From assembly GCA_022559985.1 (NCBI GenBank), contig JAFJTR010000094.1, positions 47,586 through 111,585 of the forward strand: a stretch of 64,000 nucleotides of DNA, given 5' to 3'. The position numbers and the translations under genes are program-made. Source of the DNA: Parastagonospora avenae f. sp. tritici 18332-5. Its lineage: Eukaryota; Ascomycota; Dothideomycetes; Pleosporales; Phaeosphaeriaceae. Below, one piece after another: positions 1-12,075 of this stretch; positions within the stretch are counted from its first letter, which is position 1, and each line of letters begins with the position of its first letter. The notes under the pieces were generated by a model. It had not been told where the DNA came from and ran no database searches. It saw nothing but the letters and a program-made list of their open reading frames with translations.

Positions 1-9
1 CAGCTACTA

Positions 10-1933
10 CTATGCAAAGCTGGACAATGCCTTGACCAGCTCGCTCTTGTCGTACTTGACGTACTTGCCCTTCCCCTTGTCAATCTCGCGGTACCGGTCG
101 TAGAAGCGGATGTACAGCGGCTCGATGATGTTCTGTACTTCCTTGCTCAGCTGATTTCGCACTTCAGGCTCCATTGCGTAACCCTTGTGGCTCGCGACCA
201 GCGCGTCGAAGCTCGTGTTGAAGTTCTTGAACTTCTCCTTGATGGCGTCCTTGTCTTTCGAGCCGAGGGCCTTGACGATGGCTGCGGAGTCCAGACCGCC
301 AGACTGTGGCCGCTCCTTGCTACGATTCGTGTACTGCACGTCAAGCAGGTGTCCGGACGGCTCGCGCCATGCCTCGAGGTACATTGCCGTGCCCTGCTTG
401 CGCCAGTCGACCATCTTCTTGGAATTGATGTCCAAGAGGGGCGCCAGCTCTGAAGAGCGGATCATGCGTATCACGATCGCAACATTGTTCGCGATGAAGA
501 TGCCCTGCAAGTTCTTGCCTTTCAGCAGCGCCCTGGCCTTTGCAGTAAGATTTGATAGTAGTGTGTCGATGGTGTCGGTTGCGTACGATCCGAAAAGCTT
601 TATAGAGTCGGGCCCAACGTCTAGGGTAGTCGACGAGTTGTTCGCCGAGCCAGCATTCCAGCCTCCTTCACCGAGTGATGCCAGTATGGAGGACAAGGGC
701 TCCAAGTAGTTGGTCATCTCCTGCAGACGTCGCATCGTCTCCGTAGTGATTGGCACCGCTCCGCCGTCGATAGGCAATGCGATCAGGCTCTGTGTTTTGC
801 TTCTTACATCATCCAGCAGTTTGCCCATTGACATCTTCGACGTTTCCCGCACCGGCTTGACGCTGTCATAGATCTGACCCTTGAGAGCTCCTGTCGTATC
901 CTGCAGTCGGATAGACAGGCGCCTAACCATGCCGCAGATTTCGTATCCCAAGAAGCAGTCGGTCAGCAGGTTCTTCTGGATGTGTCCGTTCAACTCGCGC
1001 AGCGTCTTGCTGAACTCGCCCAATGGTTCCTGGCAAGTCGCCTCGCAGACGGAGCTCCACTCTTCCCGTGGGAAGATGTTTGTGATGTTGTCATACTCGG
1101 CCACGAAGATGCCCTCTATCGCTGCGACGTACGTGCCAATGCCGTTCGTGCCCTTCTTGTACAGCGCATCAGCCTGCAATTTCCTCGCCGTGCTGATGGA
1201 TGCTTGTGCGAGACTGGCAAGCGAGCTTTCGAGGTATCCTCCGCGCACGTCTGCGTATATCCGTTGGGTAGGTGTCTGCGAAACGTCTGTTTGCGATAGC
1301 TGGCCAAATGACTTGGAGATGTGAGCGTTAATGGCGCGCAGGGTCGAGAGCTTCTCTGGGGCAACGAGAGGGAACGGGTTGTCTGTAGCATGTTAGTGTA
1401 GACCTTCGATTGTCTGCAGACGACGTACTCTTAGCGACATATTCCAGCGGTTGCACCTTCTCGCGGGAGCAGTCGTTCAGTATGCCTCGGAACACATCCT
1501 CCAGCTGCTTGTTGCCCAGCTTGAGGAGCCCTGCGAGCTGCGCCACGGCCTTCTCATTGGATCGAAGATTGGTGCGCTTGAGGTCGGTGAGGGCGATTGC
1601 AGTGCGGTCCAGCGAAGCAATGTAGTCGCGAAGGTCTCCTCTGCCAGGCCCTGCGCGAATGACGCGCTCCTCGCGATCCGTCTGTTCGCGCGGGGCTCTG
1701 AGCCTCTCGATAGCCTCGATGACCCTGTCAATGTTCGTATTGGCGATCTGCAGCTTCTGGGTGTTGCCGTATATCGGGCTAATCGCTTCCTGCACTGCCT
1801 TTCCGCTGGCATCCAGTCTGTTGACGCTGGCCTGGATCTTCTTGGTGAGCGTCTTCATCTTGTCCATGTTTGCGAACAAGACTTCGACCTCTGCGCTCTC
1901 CTCCGCCAGCGCGGCTTTGCGTGGGGCGACCAT
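10..1933 (-). CDS. EXO70: Exocyst complex subunit Exo70
   Basis: Two exons, 1933-1429 and 1382-10, separated by a 46-nt intron (1428-1383; donor GTACGT, branch ACTAAC, acceptor CTACAG). The phases fit and give 625 aa, the usual size of fungal Exo70. The start is placed at MVAPRKAALAEESAEVEVL because fungal Exo70 proteins begin this way; a longer in-frame reading up to 2050 looks like 5' UTR. The N-terminal third is a coiled-coil rod, followed by the long helical Exo70 domain and a basic C-terminus (IDKGKGKYVKYDKSELVKAL) of the kind that binds phosphoinositides. Exo70 belongs to the eight-subunit exocyst, which tethers secretory vesicles to the plasma membrane at hyphal tips and septa, together with Sec3 and Rho GTPases. 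No defect is seen. Confidence 0.95.
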
Positions 1934-2597
1934 GGTAGCTACCCCGGGGGTTGACGAGGGGAAAGAACGCAGCGCAGCTGTCGGCGATGGCTGGCGCGGT
2001 GGTAATAATAATTCTACGGTGAGAAGGGGATAATTATATTTTGCGACCAAGAAATGAAGCTACGGACATAGTAGCGAGGGGCCGCACAAGTTAGCTGGTG
2101 TAAGAGTTGGCGTGGGGATGCTTGCGGAGAGCTGGACCGTGGTAGCGGAGCTATGACGACCAGGGTCTTGCTGCCTCAGCCGCTGAACCCCTTCACATGT
2201 TCACAGCACAATTAATCCGTTACAACTAGGACATTCCTTCTTATACAAATTTTCATTGTTCGCTCTTAGTTATCTGCATGCTACACTTCCTGTATCGGTA
2301 TTACAGAGTGTCAATGATCTGATGAATAGCAAGGGATTAGACTGGTGGGTAGAAGGAAAAGAGAAAATTCCTCGAGAGATCTGACTGGCAATGGTTGAAA
2401 CCAGAACGACCTCAGAGATTCCCGTGATGAAGCAAGATCGCACATTTGTAGTGCTTCAGTGACCCTCATTTGTCGATGACAGAACAAGAAGATGGCAAGG
2501 AAAAGATCTCCAGACTCAATGAAGTTGAAAGAATTCGGAGCCCTCTGTACTGCTAAGCTCGCCTGCACATATTCTCCACCGCGTCCAGAAACGAATT
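1934..2597. other. Intergenic, EXO70 promoter side
   Basis: About 660 bases without a supported gene. A short open frame on the minus strand (2311-2568) has no recognisable motif. The stretch must hold the EXO70 promoter and 5' UTR; no clear TATA element was seen. Confidence 0.4.
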
Positions 2598-4929
2598 TTA
2601 CTTGATGCGTTGTGGACGGGAGGTGATTTTGTTCTTCCTCTGGGTTATAGCGGACAGCTGAAGAGTGCGAGAGGAACTCCTAGCAGCTGGACGGGCTGCA
2701 TTATGCTCAGCCTGGGCCACCTGAACAGTGTAACCTTCTTCGACTCCCGGGAATTGCTGCTGGACCAAGGTGAGTCGCTCCTGGAAGTCGGGCAGCAAAG
2801 CACGTAACTGCTCACGAACCGTACGAGCGGTCGATCGAATGTTGGATGTCTCGTAGAAGGGCTTGAATGAGCGAGTCCAGGAAAACGGCAAGATCGTTTG
2901 TACGTGCAGTCATATCTGTGCTCCACGCATCGATCTAATCTCACATAACCTCTGAGACCTGTAGGTTCAGACTCATGCCGGCTTTGACGCAAGACGTTAA
3001 GTTGCCATATAAGGCCAACATCAGGTGTACAGTTTTCCAGTGGCAAGATCTCCAATAATCTATGGCTTCTATAATGCCAAGGGAGATGTTTCGCTCGTCC
3101 ATGGAATTCCAAGGCGCCGTTATGCGTTCTTTGGGTAGGCTTTCAGCGAGACCATGTAGATGTGTTCGCCAATGCGGGATCGCGTTTGCTATCGACTCCC
3201 GCATGTCTGCGTACCCAGCATCTTCGGAAAACTTTTTCAGGATGCGAAGAATCTTGTCAACAATAGATGAAAGAGTAATGAAGATGTGGTTGTATAAAGT
3301 TCGATGATTGGTGCTTGCATTCAAGCTCAGCAACAGCTGGCGAAGGGCAGGTATGCCTGTTCCTGCAGCATCGAGTTTAGGCAGCTCGCCCCTGTCAGAG
3401 TCAATATTTAGCATGTATTGTGCAGCTGATAGAGCAATGCCATCGATGTCTTCCTGTCGCATTGAATCCCTTACTCTCTCCGTCTCACGGCAGATGTAGG
3501 CCAATCTTGCGACTTGAAGGACGTCGTCCTTGTACTGCTGTACATGTGCTTAGCCTTCGTCAGGATCTCTCGAGAGGCGCGTGACATCCGCCAGACGACG
3601 CTTAAGGGATGGGAAGGGGTGGGAAGGGGTGGTTACGAACTTTCGCGATAGTACTTTTGATCTCGTTAACCATACGCTGCAGGAGCCATTAGCTATATTC
3701 TGCGCATTCTTGATTCTATACTTACGTCAGATCCGTTCATAGCCAAGGCAGTCCTGAAACTGCCATTGCGGCGCACAATCGAACGATTGATGTATGCTTG
3801 CTGCACCTTGTTGGACAGAACCCGGACACATGGCGTAACGACTATTTCAAAGTCTACTAGCTCACGAAAAGTGTCGATAGACGCGGTTCGTGTTTGGTTT
3901 GCATCACCATAACCTTGAAGAGGTTAGCATGTAATAAAGCAGTCATGCTGAAGCGGAAGTACCTGGCAAATCTATCAACTCGATGTTGTTCATGAGAATG
4001 ATGTGACCGGTGGCAACTCAAATAGCAAGCACAAATGGCCAGTGCATATTTGCCAGAGCACATGCCTCCGTAAGCTTCTCGTCTGGAATGTTTGAGTGGG
4101 GGTTCAACTGGGCGCGTGCGTCTGCGAGACGCAGTCGCACTTGATCGAGACAGATGGCCTCGAATTCCCTGTCTGTAATGTCTCTAGTTATGAGCCAGAG
4201 ATCCAGGGCTCGCTTGGTGCCGAAGTCGGTTTCAGTGTGGAATATGTTTTCGAAGAATTCTTTGGCAGTCATGGCGGCCTCCTCTTGAGACAAAACATCT
4301 TCGCCCGACAGTGGTGGGCTCCACTGATTGTCGTCGTTATGCGTCGGGCTTTTGTATCTGTCTTGTCCAAACCCTTCTCTCACATCATGGCCACAACGGG
4401 AATGAACAGCCGCAAAGTTCTGGATGTGTTCCTGAGTGACAAATACCATGTCAGGCTCAGCACATACATCAAAAGTAACATCGCTAAGTTGTGTATCGTC
4501 AGCAGCTCCTTCTTTGTACACAACGCGGATCACAATAGCGGTGCCAGCTCTGGTTCCACCGTCGACGATCGCAATGCAGCGTCCGAGAATTGCATTCAGC
4601 GTTGAGCTTCTACCAGAAGCCTGTTCTCCGACGAACGCCACGACGAACGGCTTGGGGCGGGGATCAATGCGGCCAAACTTAAGGGCGTCGTGAAAGTGTC
4701 AGATCTCGGCGTCAGCGGGAGCATATTGCTGAACGAGCGGGACCAGTCCAGAGCACATGTGATCAATGGCCCGATTGATGTTGTCATGTTGAAGGGGATG
4801 CCATTCATCGGCTGGCAACTCTTCGGTACTGGGATCATAGACAGCATTCTGCTGGTTGAGCGAAGTGCAATCCTGCGCGTCAAGCCAGTCGCGATAATGG
4901 GGACATCCGGTAACTGATTGCGCAGACAT
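2598..4929 (-). pseudogene. Dynamin-like / SLIP-GC-type GTPase, decayed
   Basis: Start at 4929 (MSAQSVTGCPHYRDW). A P-loop reading VAFVGEQASGRSST lies near 4640, and a Walker-B-type IELIDLPG near 3970. This order with a long helical tail resembles the fungal dynamin-like 'nuclear GTPase SLIP-GC' group. Introns inferred by phase are 3962-3914, 3725-3677 and 3640-3538. Two in-frame TGA codons interrupt the reading, at 4699-4701 before the P-loop and at 4018-4020 between WPFVLAI and VATGHIIL. Both positions could once have been CGA (Arg). Near 2820 the C-terminal reading shifts frame to an EQLRALLPDFQ segment. A 57-nt in-frame intron with a weak GTTCAG donor and a GCTGAC branch could remove the first TGA, but nothing similar rescues the second. 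The expected NKxD-type motif is also poor (NGSD). Probably a recent pseudogene; sequencing error is the alternative. Confidence 0.6.
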
Positions 4930-5847
4930 GGCGACCTTTTGGTAGCTTAGTAGAAAACAAGCAGTGCGACAACAATTAGCATACCATAGTGAGGCAATAG
5001 CCGTGAGCAATGAGTAGTTGTCGTATGAAGAGGTTTGATAAACCCAGGCGTAGGACGTGGTGCAGCTAAATAACAGAAATGGTCGCATGGTAGAGGAATG
5101 GGGAGGCGGCTTGATCGCAATTGAACTATTGTATTGCAGGTGCCAAGTCCTGGTGACAGAGAAAGAGAGATCAGAGGACAAACGGAGTACATGTGAAGGT
5201 GAGTTCAAAGGTGAAGCAGGATCATTGAGAGCAGCGCCGAGAGGCGTAAACTGGATATGTCATGACTGGTAAACACCATGGACAAGCAGCAAGGCAATGC
5301 GATCTAGATCGAACGAAATCGTGAGGACCATCATGTGAAGACGAGGTCTGAGATGTCGGCTTTCTATGATAATTGCCGTGGTTGCAAAACCTGGGAATGC
5401 GTACCCCACAGCGCTCGTGGTGAAGGACATGTCGGACCAGATAATGGCAACAGACAGCTCATGTGATCGGCTGGAGAACAAGCATGCAGGCGAGTCGCAT
5501 ATCCGAAGCTTTTCTGAAGATTGTCTCCCGCAGCAGCGACATGGCTGCGGAAGGCTTGAGATGTGGGGGGCGGTGATGTTCAGCCGCACGGGGGTGGGGC
5601 CTGGATGTGTGGTTCCTGGCGGGCCTTGGCATACCTCATGCGGGCGATTTTCCCTGATGGGCAAAAACCTGAATGGCATGTGCGCGGGACGATTGCGGCC
5701 TTTCATCTGACAACGCCCATCGTCATGCTTGTCGCATAGTAGCCGCATACTTGGAACCCGCCCAATTGGGCCTGTTGCGCCGCCTTTTGTGTCTTCTGCA
5801 TCTGTCTCTACCATCCACCGCTCGTTTTATTCCGCTTCCACTCGTTC
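4930..5847. other. Intergenic between divergent genes
   Basis: About 900 bases between the minus-strand GTPase and the plus-strand lipase. Open frames here (5260-5814 minus, 5366-5710 plus) overlap one another and have no motif or intron support. Nothing can be called; it presumably holds both promoters. Confidence 0.4.
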
Positions 5848-8397
5848 ATGGCATTATTGACACGTGCACGCGACTTGCGCCAGCTCTGGCTGCGGGGGAC
5901 GCGTCGAGGGTACGTTCCTGTCATTTTCTTTGAGTGATGCAGCACGTGGGGCTAATTCTCCAGGATACACACCAAAAGGCCGACCCCTCGCACCTCGAAT
6001 GTCGCCTCTCTGAGCCTACGCTATGGCCCGCCCTGTCTTGCAGCATGCGCTGCAGCTGGCTACCTCTCGACCGCACCCTCGCCGTTCCCGCTATCCCGCC
6101 CAATCCGCCTCGATGCATCCTCGGCATGGTCTTCTTGGGTCCCAAGCATGATCTCTGGCAATCAGAAACAGACTGCACCAACATCTGCCGGAGCCGCTGA
6201 GGAAAAGATCAACGAGCAAAACAAGGACAAGCCCGGAGAGCAGGATGCACCACCACAAGCACGCAGCTCAAACGGGGACAGCGAAGACCAGGCTAACAAC
6301 AGCGGCGACTCGGAGTCCAGTTCTGCATGGCAGACAATCAAGAACAGCTTCCCCAGCCCGCCAGACATCAAGTCAGCGTCGTCCATCAGCGACACCTTGA
6401 TCGACATGGTCATTCCGGCATGGGTGAAGATGATGCCTGGCTTCATACGGAAACTGCAAGACGAGCTGTCTATGGCACCAGGGTCGCTGGCCGAGGAGAT
6501 CTGGTCGGACGCCAACAACCCCGAGGCAAACCCGGAGATCGTCTGGGACGCTTCCGTGCGCATCTCGGATGAGCTGTGCAAGGAAGAAAAGGCATTTCTG
6601 CAGAAGAGGGCCCACTTCACCAAAGCCGCTCTCGCACGCTACCTTGACATTCCTGAAGACACGATACACCCCGACGACATCCCCATCATAGCCATGTGCG
6701 GGTCTGGCGGAGGGCTGCGAGCGCTTGTTGCAGGCACATCGTCATACCTCTCCACCAAAGAGCAAGGCCTGTTTGACTGCGTCACATACACGGCAGGTGT
6801 TAGCGGGAGCTGCTGGCTGCAGACACTCTACTACTCGGACATTACCGGACAGAGTCACGCACGTCTGATCCGACATCTGAAGAATCGACTCGGCGTCCAC
6901 ATTGCCTTCCCGCCCGATGCGTTGGAGCTCCTCGTCAGCGCCCCCACCAATAAGTATCTCCTAAGTGCCTTGGTCGAGAAGGCAAAGGGAATTCCTGAGG
7001 CCGAGTTTGGTATCGTCGACATCTACGGCGCGCTTCTTGCAGCGCGACTCCTCATTCCGAAGGGTGAGCTGTCCGTCAGTGAGTATGACTTCAAAGTCTC
7101 CAACCAAAGGCGCTTCACTGATGACGGCTCCAATCCCCTACCCATCTACACCGCAGTGCGACACGAGATCCCACTGGCCGAGCAAGCTAGCATGACCGAC
7201 AGAGTGGCCGCTGAGGCGAAAGCGAGAAGAGAAGCCTGGTTCCAGTGGTTCGAGTTTACGCCCTACGAGATGTGGTGCGAAGAGCTCTCGGCCGGCATTC
7301 CAACATGGGCAATCGGACGCCAGTTTGACAAAGGACGAACAGTCTGGCGAGACAACGGTCTTGCTCTTCCAGAAGTGCGCGTGCCACTGCTCATGGGTAT
7401 ATGGGGGTCTGCCTTCTGCGCAACGCTATCACACTACTACAAGGAGATCAGGCCGGTACTGACTGGTCTTACCGGATTCAGCAGTCTCGATTCCATGATA
7501 TCTGAACGCGACGACGACCTCGTCAAAGTACATCCCATCGACCCCGCATCCATTCCCAACTACGCTCTCGGTCTACGCGAGTTCCTGCCACCATCGTGCC
7601 CAGAGAGCATATTCGAGCAGAAGAACTTCCAATTTATGGATGCTGGCATGAGCAATAACCTGCCAATCTACCCTCTCCTCCGCCCCGGCCGCGACGTTGA
7701 TATCCTCGTCGCCTTCGATGCCAGCGCCGACGTCCGTACAGACAATTGGCTCAAAGTCGCCCAAGGCTACGCCCGCCAACGCGGCATCAAAGGCTGGCCC
7801 GTCGGCGCCGGCTGGCCTCCTGAGGATGAAACCATGGAAGAGCTCCAAGACGACCTCGACAAAGCCCAAGCCAAGTCCGAACAGCAAGCAGAATCTAAGA
7901 TCTCAGAGGCCCAGGAACAAGACGCCGCAGAAAAGTCGAAATCAACAAAGAATAAAGACCTCGGCTTCTGCAACGTTTGGGTCGGCACGACGGAAGAACG
8001 CATCGCAGAGCATGAACCCTCAGATCCCTCCAAACAGGCCGAAGAAGACTGGGAACTCATGCATCCTTCCTCCGGCATCACGGTTATCTACTTCCCCTTC
8101 CTCGCCAACCCAAAAGTCCCCGGCGTAGACCCCAAGACGAGCGATTTCATGAGCACGTGGAATTTCGTTTACACGCCCGAGCAAATCGATGGTGTCGTCA
8201 ACCTCGCGCGAGAGAACTTTTCCGAGGGCGCGGACAGGACGAAGAGGACGGTCAGGGCGGTGTATGAGCGCAAGAAGAAGTTGAGGGAGCAGGGGAAGAA
8301 GGATGAGAGGGAGCGGCGGTGGAGATGGAAGTTGAAGCAGGGCAGGGTTAGGGGGAGTAGGGTTGGGGGGAGTGAGCAGGGGGATCAGTTTAGTTGA
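5848..8397 (+). CDS. Cytosolic-phospholipase-A2-like patatin-fold lipase, putative mitochondrial
   Basis: Two exons, 5848-5909 and 5964-8397, with a 54-nt intron (GTACGT donor, GCTAAT branch, CAG acceptor), giving 831 aa in continuous phase. Exon 1 starts MALLTRARDLRQLWLRGTRR: Arg-rich, no acidic residue before position 9, then a hydrophobic stretch (CLAACAAAGYLST), as expected for a mitochondrial presequence with a membrane segment. The cPLA2 catalytic domain follows. Its oxyanion-hole motif GSGGG is at about 267-271, the nucleophile Ser in GVSGS at about 301, and the catalytic Asp in FMDAGMSNNLP at about 580. Family members hydrolyse acyl esters of glycerophospholipids. The C-terminal part carries an insert rich in E, K and Q (about residues 640-690) and a very basic tail. 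A start at 6148 would also be open but would lose the presequence. Function is by family; the location is inferred. Confidence 0.88.
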
Positions 8398-9268
8398 TGA
8401 TAGTGCTGGCGGGAGGGACTGGTTGGAGGCGAGGCGCATTATACCCATTTGGATCGAGAATGACATGAGATTGTGTTTATGATTATGGCGCTCATTGATC
8501 CGGCGTGACGATTTGAATTCGTGCTTTTAATAATTACGTGCATGTGGTGTGGTGCTTCGCTCTCGGCCAATACCATTTTTCCCAGTCCAAAATGCTGCAT
8601 CAAAACCATGCGAAAATTCATAACTCATCAACAGCACATCTGGTCTCGATGACGTTTCGTCGAAAGCGTCCCACGATATAGCTCTACGTGACGATACCAT
8701 GCTTCGAAAAATCTATCCCTGTTTATGACTACTCATGAGTGATGCGTGACTGCTTCCCCGTATCCAAATTTCTTCCGGCATCATGTGAAACACACTACGC
8801 CTGAAACCATCGCATGATTGAAGTCTGCGATGAGAAGCTGTAACTTTGGAGGATTGGCAATGCTCAAGTCGATCATCACGTTGAGCGTGGACGAGAGCGT
8901 TGCGATGTTGTGGAATAGCGGACTGGAGACACAACGCCAATCAACAAGAAAATTCAGCATAATCGAACAACACGTGCAATCGTTATGGAAGTTTGTTACA
9001 AGTGACCTCTAGATGATTATATGATTTTTGGGAAATTAAATTGTTGTGGTGTTCGGTTATGTCGCCGCGATCAGGCGAGACGAATTTCTCCGGGGCGATC
9101 ATAAAGCAAGAGACAAAGGCAAGCTATGAGTACAACCATCGCGTGCAGAATTCAATAAGGAAGAATTTTGCTGGTGTATTAGAAAACGCATACGCTCGCC
9201 ATAAATCCGCCACCTCCACGCCCTCCAAGTCTATGTACACACCCATCCCCACGCCCTCCCTTCATCTT
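8398..9268. other. Intergenic, convergent 3' ends
   Basis: About 870 bases between two convergent genes. No open frame with motif support was found, and the base composition is more AT-rich than in the flanking genes. Confidence 0.4.
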
Positions 9269-10288
9269 CTACAACTTACTCTCCCTCTTCTCATCCCGAA
9301 CCTTCTGCGCCATCCTGACCAGCGCATAAAGCGTCTGCAACCTTGGCATCTCAAACCCCCTCTTCCTCGCCACGCGAATCGGATTCCCAAGTATAACTTC
9401 AATCTCCATCGCTTTCCCCTGTTCCCAATCCACCGCCATACTCGGCCGACTGCCACTATCATTCTTCATCGTACTGCGCACAATCTGCTCCGGCGTCGCG
9501 AAGTCCCTGGGCATCGGGACCCCGAGTATTTTCGGCGCGGTATCCAGAATCTCGCGCATGACGCCCAATATGTGGCGCTGCATTTCTGGCTCGTGGGCCA
9601 TTGAGAAATTCGAGGGGCACAGCGTGAGCACCGACGACGGGTTCATGGACGCGTTAATGGCGATTTTATGCCAGCGCACGAGTTGCAGTTTCGGGTGCGT
9701 GTATGCTTCGGCGTCCTTGATGCCGCCGTCTTTCAACAACCCGATGAATGCGGCGTTCTTCTCGCTGACGCCCGCGTCAGAAGGTTGGGCGCGACCGACG
9801 TCCAGGTGTGGCAGCCAGGGCCCGGAGTTTATGCGCGTCCAGCGGTTGTGTTGGATGTGGCCGTGCGTGGGTTGTGCGCATGTTGCGATTGTCACGGCGG
9901 AACATATCGCTGCGCTGGGGAAGCGCGTGGCGTAGGGTTCTTCCACACCCAGACCGTTTTGAATCAGCACGATCGCGGTGTTGCTGCTGACCGAGCCCTC
10001 GAGGATCGCTGAGTCGTCGCTAACATCCGGCAGCGCCTTCGTGCTGACGACGATATAATCCCATTGTATGCCGCTCTTGCGCGCTTCCTCGGGATTGGCG
10101 AACGTGTGCGCGGGCGTGAATGTGTAGGAGCCGTATTGCGGGGATGTTATCTTGAAGCCGTGCGACTTGACGGCGGAGTAGTTGGAGCGGCAGATTACGG
10201 AGACTGCGACGGAGGGGACTTGGGCGAGGCGGGAGGCGTAGAATGCGCCGATTGCGCCAGCGCCGACGATGAGGATTTGCGTGGGCAT
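9269..10288 (-). CDS. Ketopantoate reductase family (PanE/ApbA) oxidoreductase
   Basis: Single exon, 339 aa, starting MPTQILIVGAGAIGAFYASR. The Rossmann fingerprint GAGAIG binds NADPH. QNGLGVEEPYA near residue 112 matches the NGLG block of the family, and RWHKIAINASMNPSS in the second half is the conserved C-terminal block with the substrate-binding Lys and Asn. The length is close to the usual 300-350 aa. PanE reduces 2-dehydropantoate to pantoate in pantothenate and CoA synthesis, but filamentous fungi carry several paralogues acting on other 2-oxo acids, so the substrate is not assigned. It ends close to the convergent lipase gene and no defect is visible. Confidence 0.9.
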   Translation of the reverse strand: MPTQILIVGAGAIGAFYASRLAQVPSVAVSVICRSNYSAVKSHGFKITSPQYGSYTFTPAHTFANPEEARKSGIQWDYIVVSTKALPDVSDDSAILEGSVSSNTAIVLIQNGLGVEEPYATRFPSAAICSAVTIATCAQPTHGHIQHNRWTRINSGPWLPHLDVGRAQPSDAGVSEKNAAFIGLLKDGGIKDAEAYTHPKLQLVRWHKIAINASMNPSSVLTLCPSNFSMAHEPEMQRHILGVMREILDTAPKILGVPMPRDFATPEQIVRSTMKNDSGSRPSMAVDWEQGKAMEIEVILGNPIRVARKRGFEMPRLQTLYALVRMAQKVRDEKRESKL

Positions 10289-12075
10289 TGTTGGTAGGAT
10301 TGGGTGCAGGAGCTGGAGTGGTGATGGTGGTGAAGGCGAGTTATCGATAAGAGGTGTTGATGCTTTTAGCCTCGGTAAGTCGAGTCAAGATCCTCGTCGC
10401 TTGCATGGAGGCATTCAGAGGACGCATACTACGTTCCTTACCCCGATAGTATGTCTGTGATGTGCGCAGGGAAGATGTGTCTCAGACAAATTCGTGCATA
10501 GGTGGTGTCTTTGTACAAGTGCGTGGAAGGTCCAATACTTAGGACCCAAGATCCGATGCGGAGCAAAAAGCCAGCTTTTCCATCATGTCAATTGCAACAA
10601 AAAATCGCATTTGCACTTGAGGAGAGTCCTGCAGGTATTACAATATGTGGAGATACGTTCTGGAAGACGCCCGCGGTGGAGCAGACGCGGATGGCGCGAT
10701 ACCGCGTTGGGTGCTAGCGCGGATCCTAATCTATCGACGCGTCAACGTCACACTTTCCTGCTTCACACTTCTTTCGCGTTAAACGCCCGCAGGGTAGTCT
10801 CAATCTATTTGTTCAATGCACTCATATTGTTCCCTTGAATCTCGTCAATCCATGGATTGACAGCAAGACTTCTTCATGATGGTTCTGGGGTTTGAGAGAC
10901 GACGTTCGCGCGTTCCAAGTTCAGCCACACAGTCCCAGCATCAAGACAAGAAACGCAAAGTATCTCCCTCACACGACAATGAGAAAGGTCATGGAGTCAG
11001 TGGATGTGATGTAAATGAGTTGTTCCAGGCATCTCATGTACGCGAAGCCCGCCACCCCAAGCAGACTCGAACGTGGTTGACAGACACCTGTCCGCCCCCC
11101 TTAGTCGACATGTCAAACTCCAGTCAGGGTTTCGAGCAAAAGTGCTCGCGTATGGATCTGCGGAGATGGTACACCGCGCATTCACAGTGCCAAAATAAAT
11201 ATCGCCCAAAGTGCTCGTTATCAATTCTCACACCTCTTGAATCCTTCTCTTGTCTTTTCTATACCTCTTTCACGAACCCTGACTTTCGAATATGCTGTCT
11301 CGGTCCTTACAACTGCTACTGGAGCCATGATACATCGCCTGGAACATCTCTCGGGATGACGTATATTTTCAACGTCGCAGAGAGTACTCTTTCTTTTGCT
11401 ACCTGCCGTTTGACCCGGAATCAAAGCATGCTGGACAAGCAGACTAGCGTAATTTACGACACGGCAAAAGGGTATGACCCGCTATTTCCGATCGGTGTAT
11501 GCTGATGAAGCCACGGAGTCAGCGCGATCTGTCCTTTCATCTCTCATTACCGTAAAGGAAGATTTTGGGACTTTTGGACTCGTTGGCGCAATCTTTATCG
11601 AGCTGTCGTCGTGGTAAAATCACCATCTTGAGTGACACATTCTCACCCATCTTGTTCGTTTTCACTAGCATCGGGGACTGCTCTCGCATGTTATAGTGCA
11701 GTTCTTTTAACTCCTGCCGCAACCACACCCACACCATACAGGCGCGGTTACCTTCAGCTGGTTGGAAGGGCACCTGCCTGCGGCCTGCCCCGTCTCATTG
11801 AACACTTCCCTCAATCTTTTCAAGCACTTCCAATCTCATATCCTTACCTTGCCCTAAATCGTTATCCTGCTACACTGCCTGACGCAAACGAATTGGGCGA
11901 TTGAGGAACTAACAATGACAAAACGGGCTGCCACAGTCGCCTTCACCTTCACCGGCTCCGCGAACTGCCGACATCGTCGTCACCAGTGCACAGACCCACA
12001 AGCCGATTAGCTTTTTGCTCTCATAGTCAATCTGCGCCCGAACACGTTTACTTCGCCGCATCAACTACGTCAACT
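10289..12075. other. Long intergenic stretch
   Basis: About 1.8 kb. A 210-codon plus-strand frame (10876-11505) is open, but its composition is unlike its neighbours and it has no motif, so I do not call it. 11640-12075 reads as pyrimidine-rich leader of the next gene, and an upstream in-frame ATG exists at 11986. No RNA gene was recognised. Confidence 0.35.

Noticed and set aside
185..1324. Long plus-strand frames opposite EXO70
   Set aside because: They are antisense shadows of a well-supported conserved gene and have no motifs.
1934..2050. N-terminal extension of Exo70 up to 2050
   Set aside because: Fungal Exo70 proteins begin at the MVAPRKA sequence; the extension has no similarity and is probably 5' UTR.
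10876..11505. 210-codon plus-strand frame
   Set aside because: No motif, no splice logic and a composition rich in Cys, Ser and Thr unlike its neighbours; likely chance.
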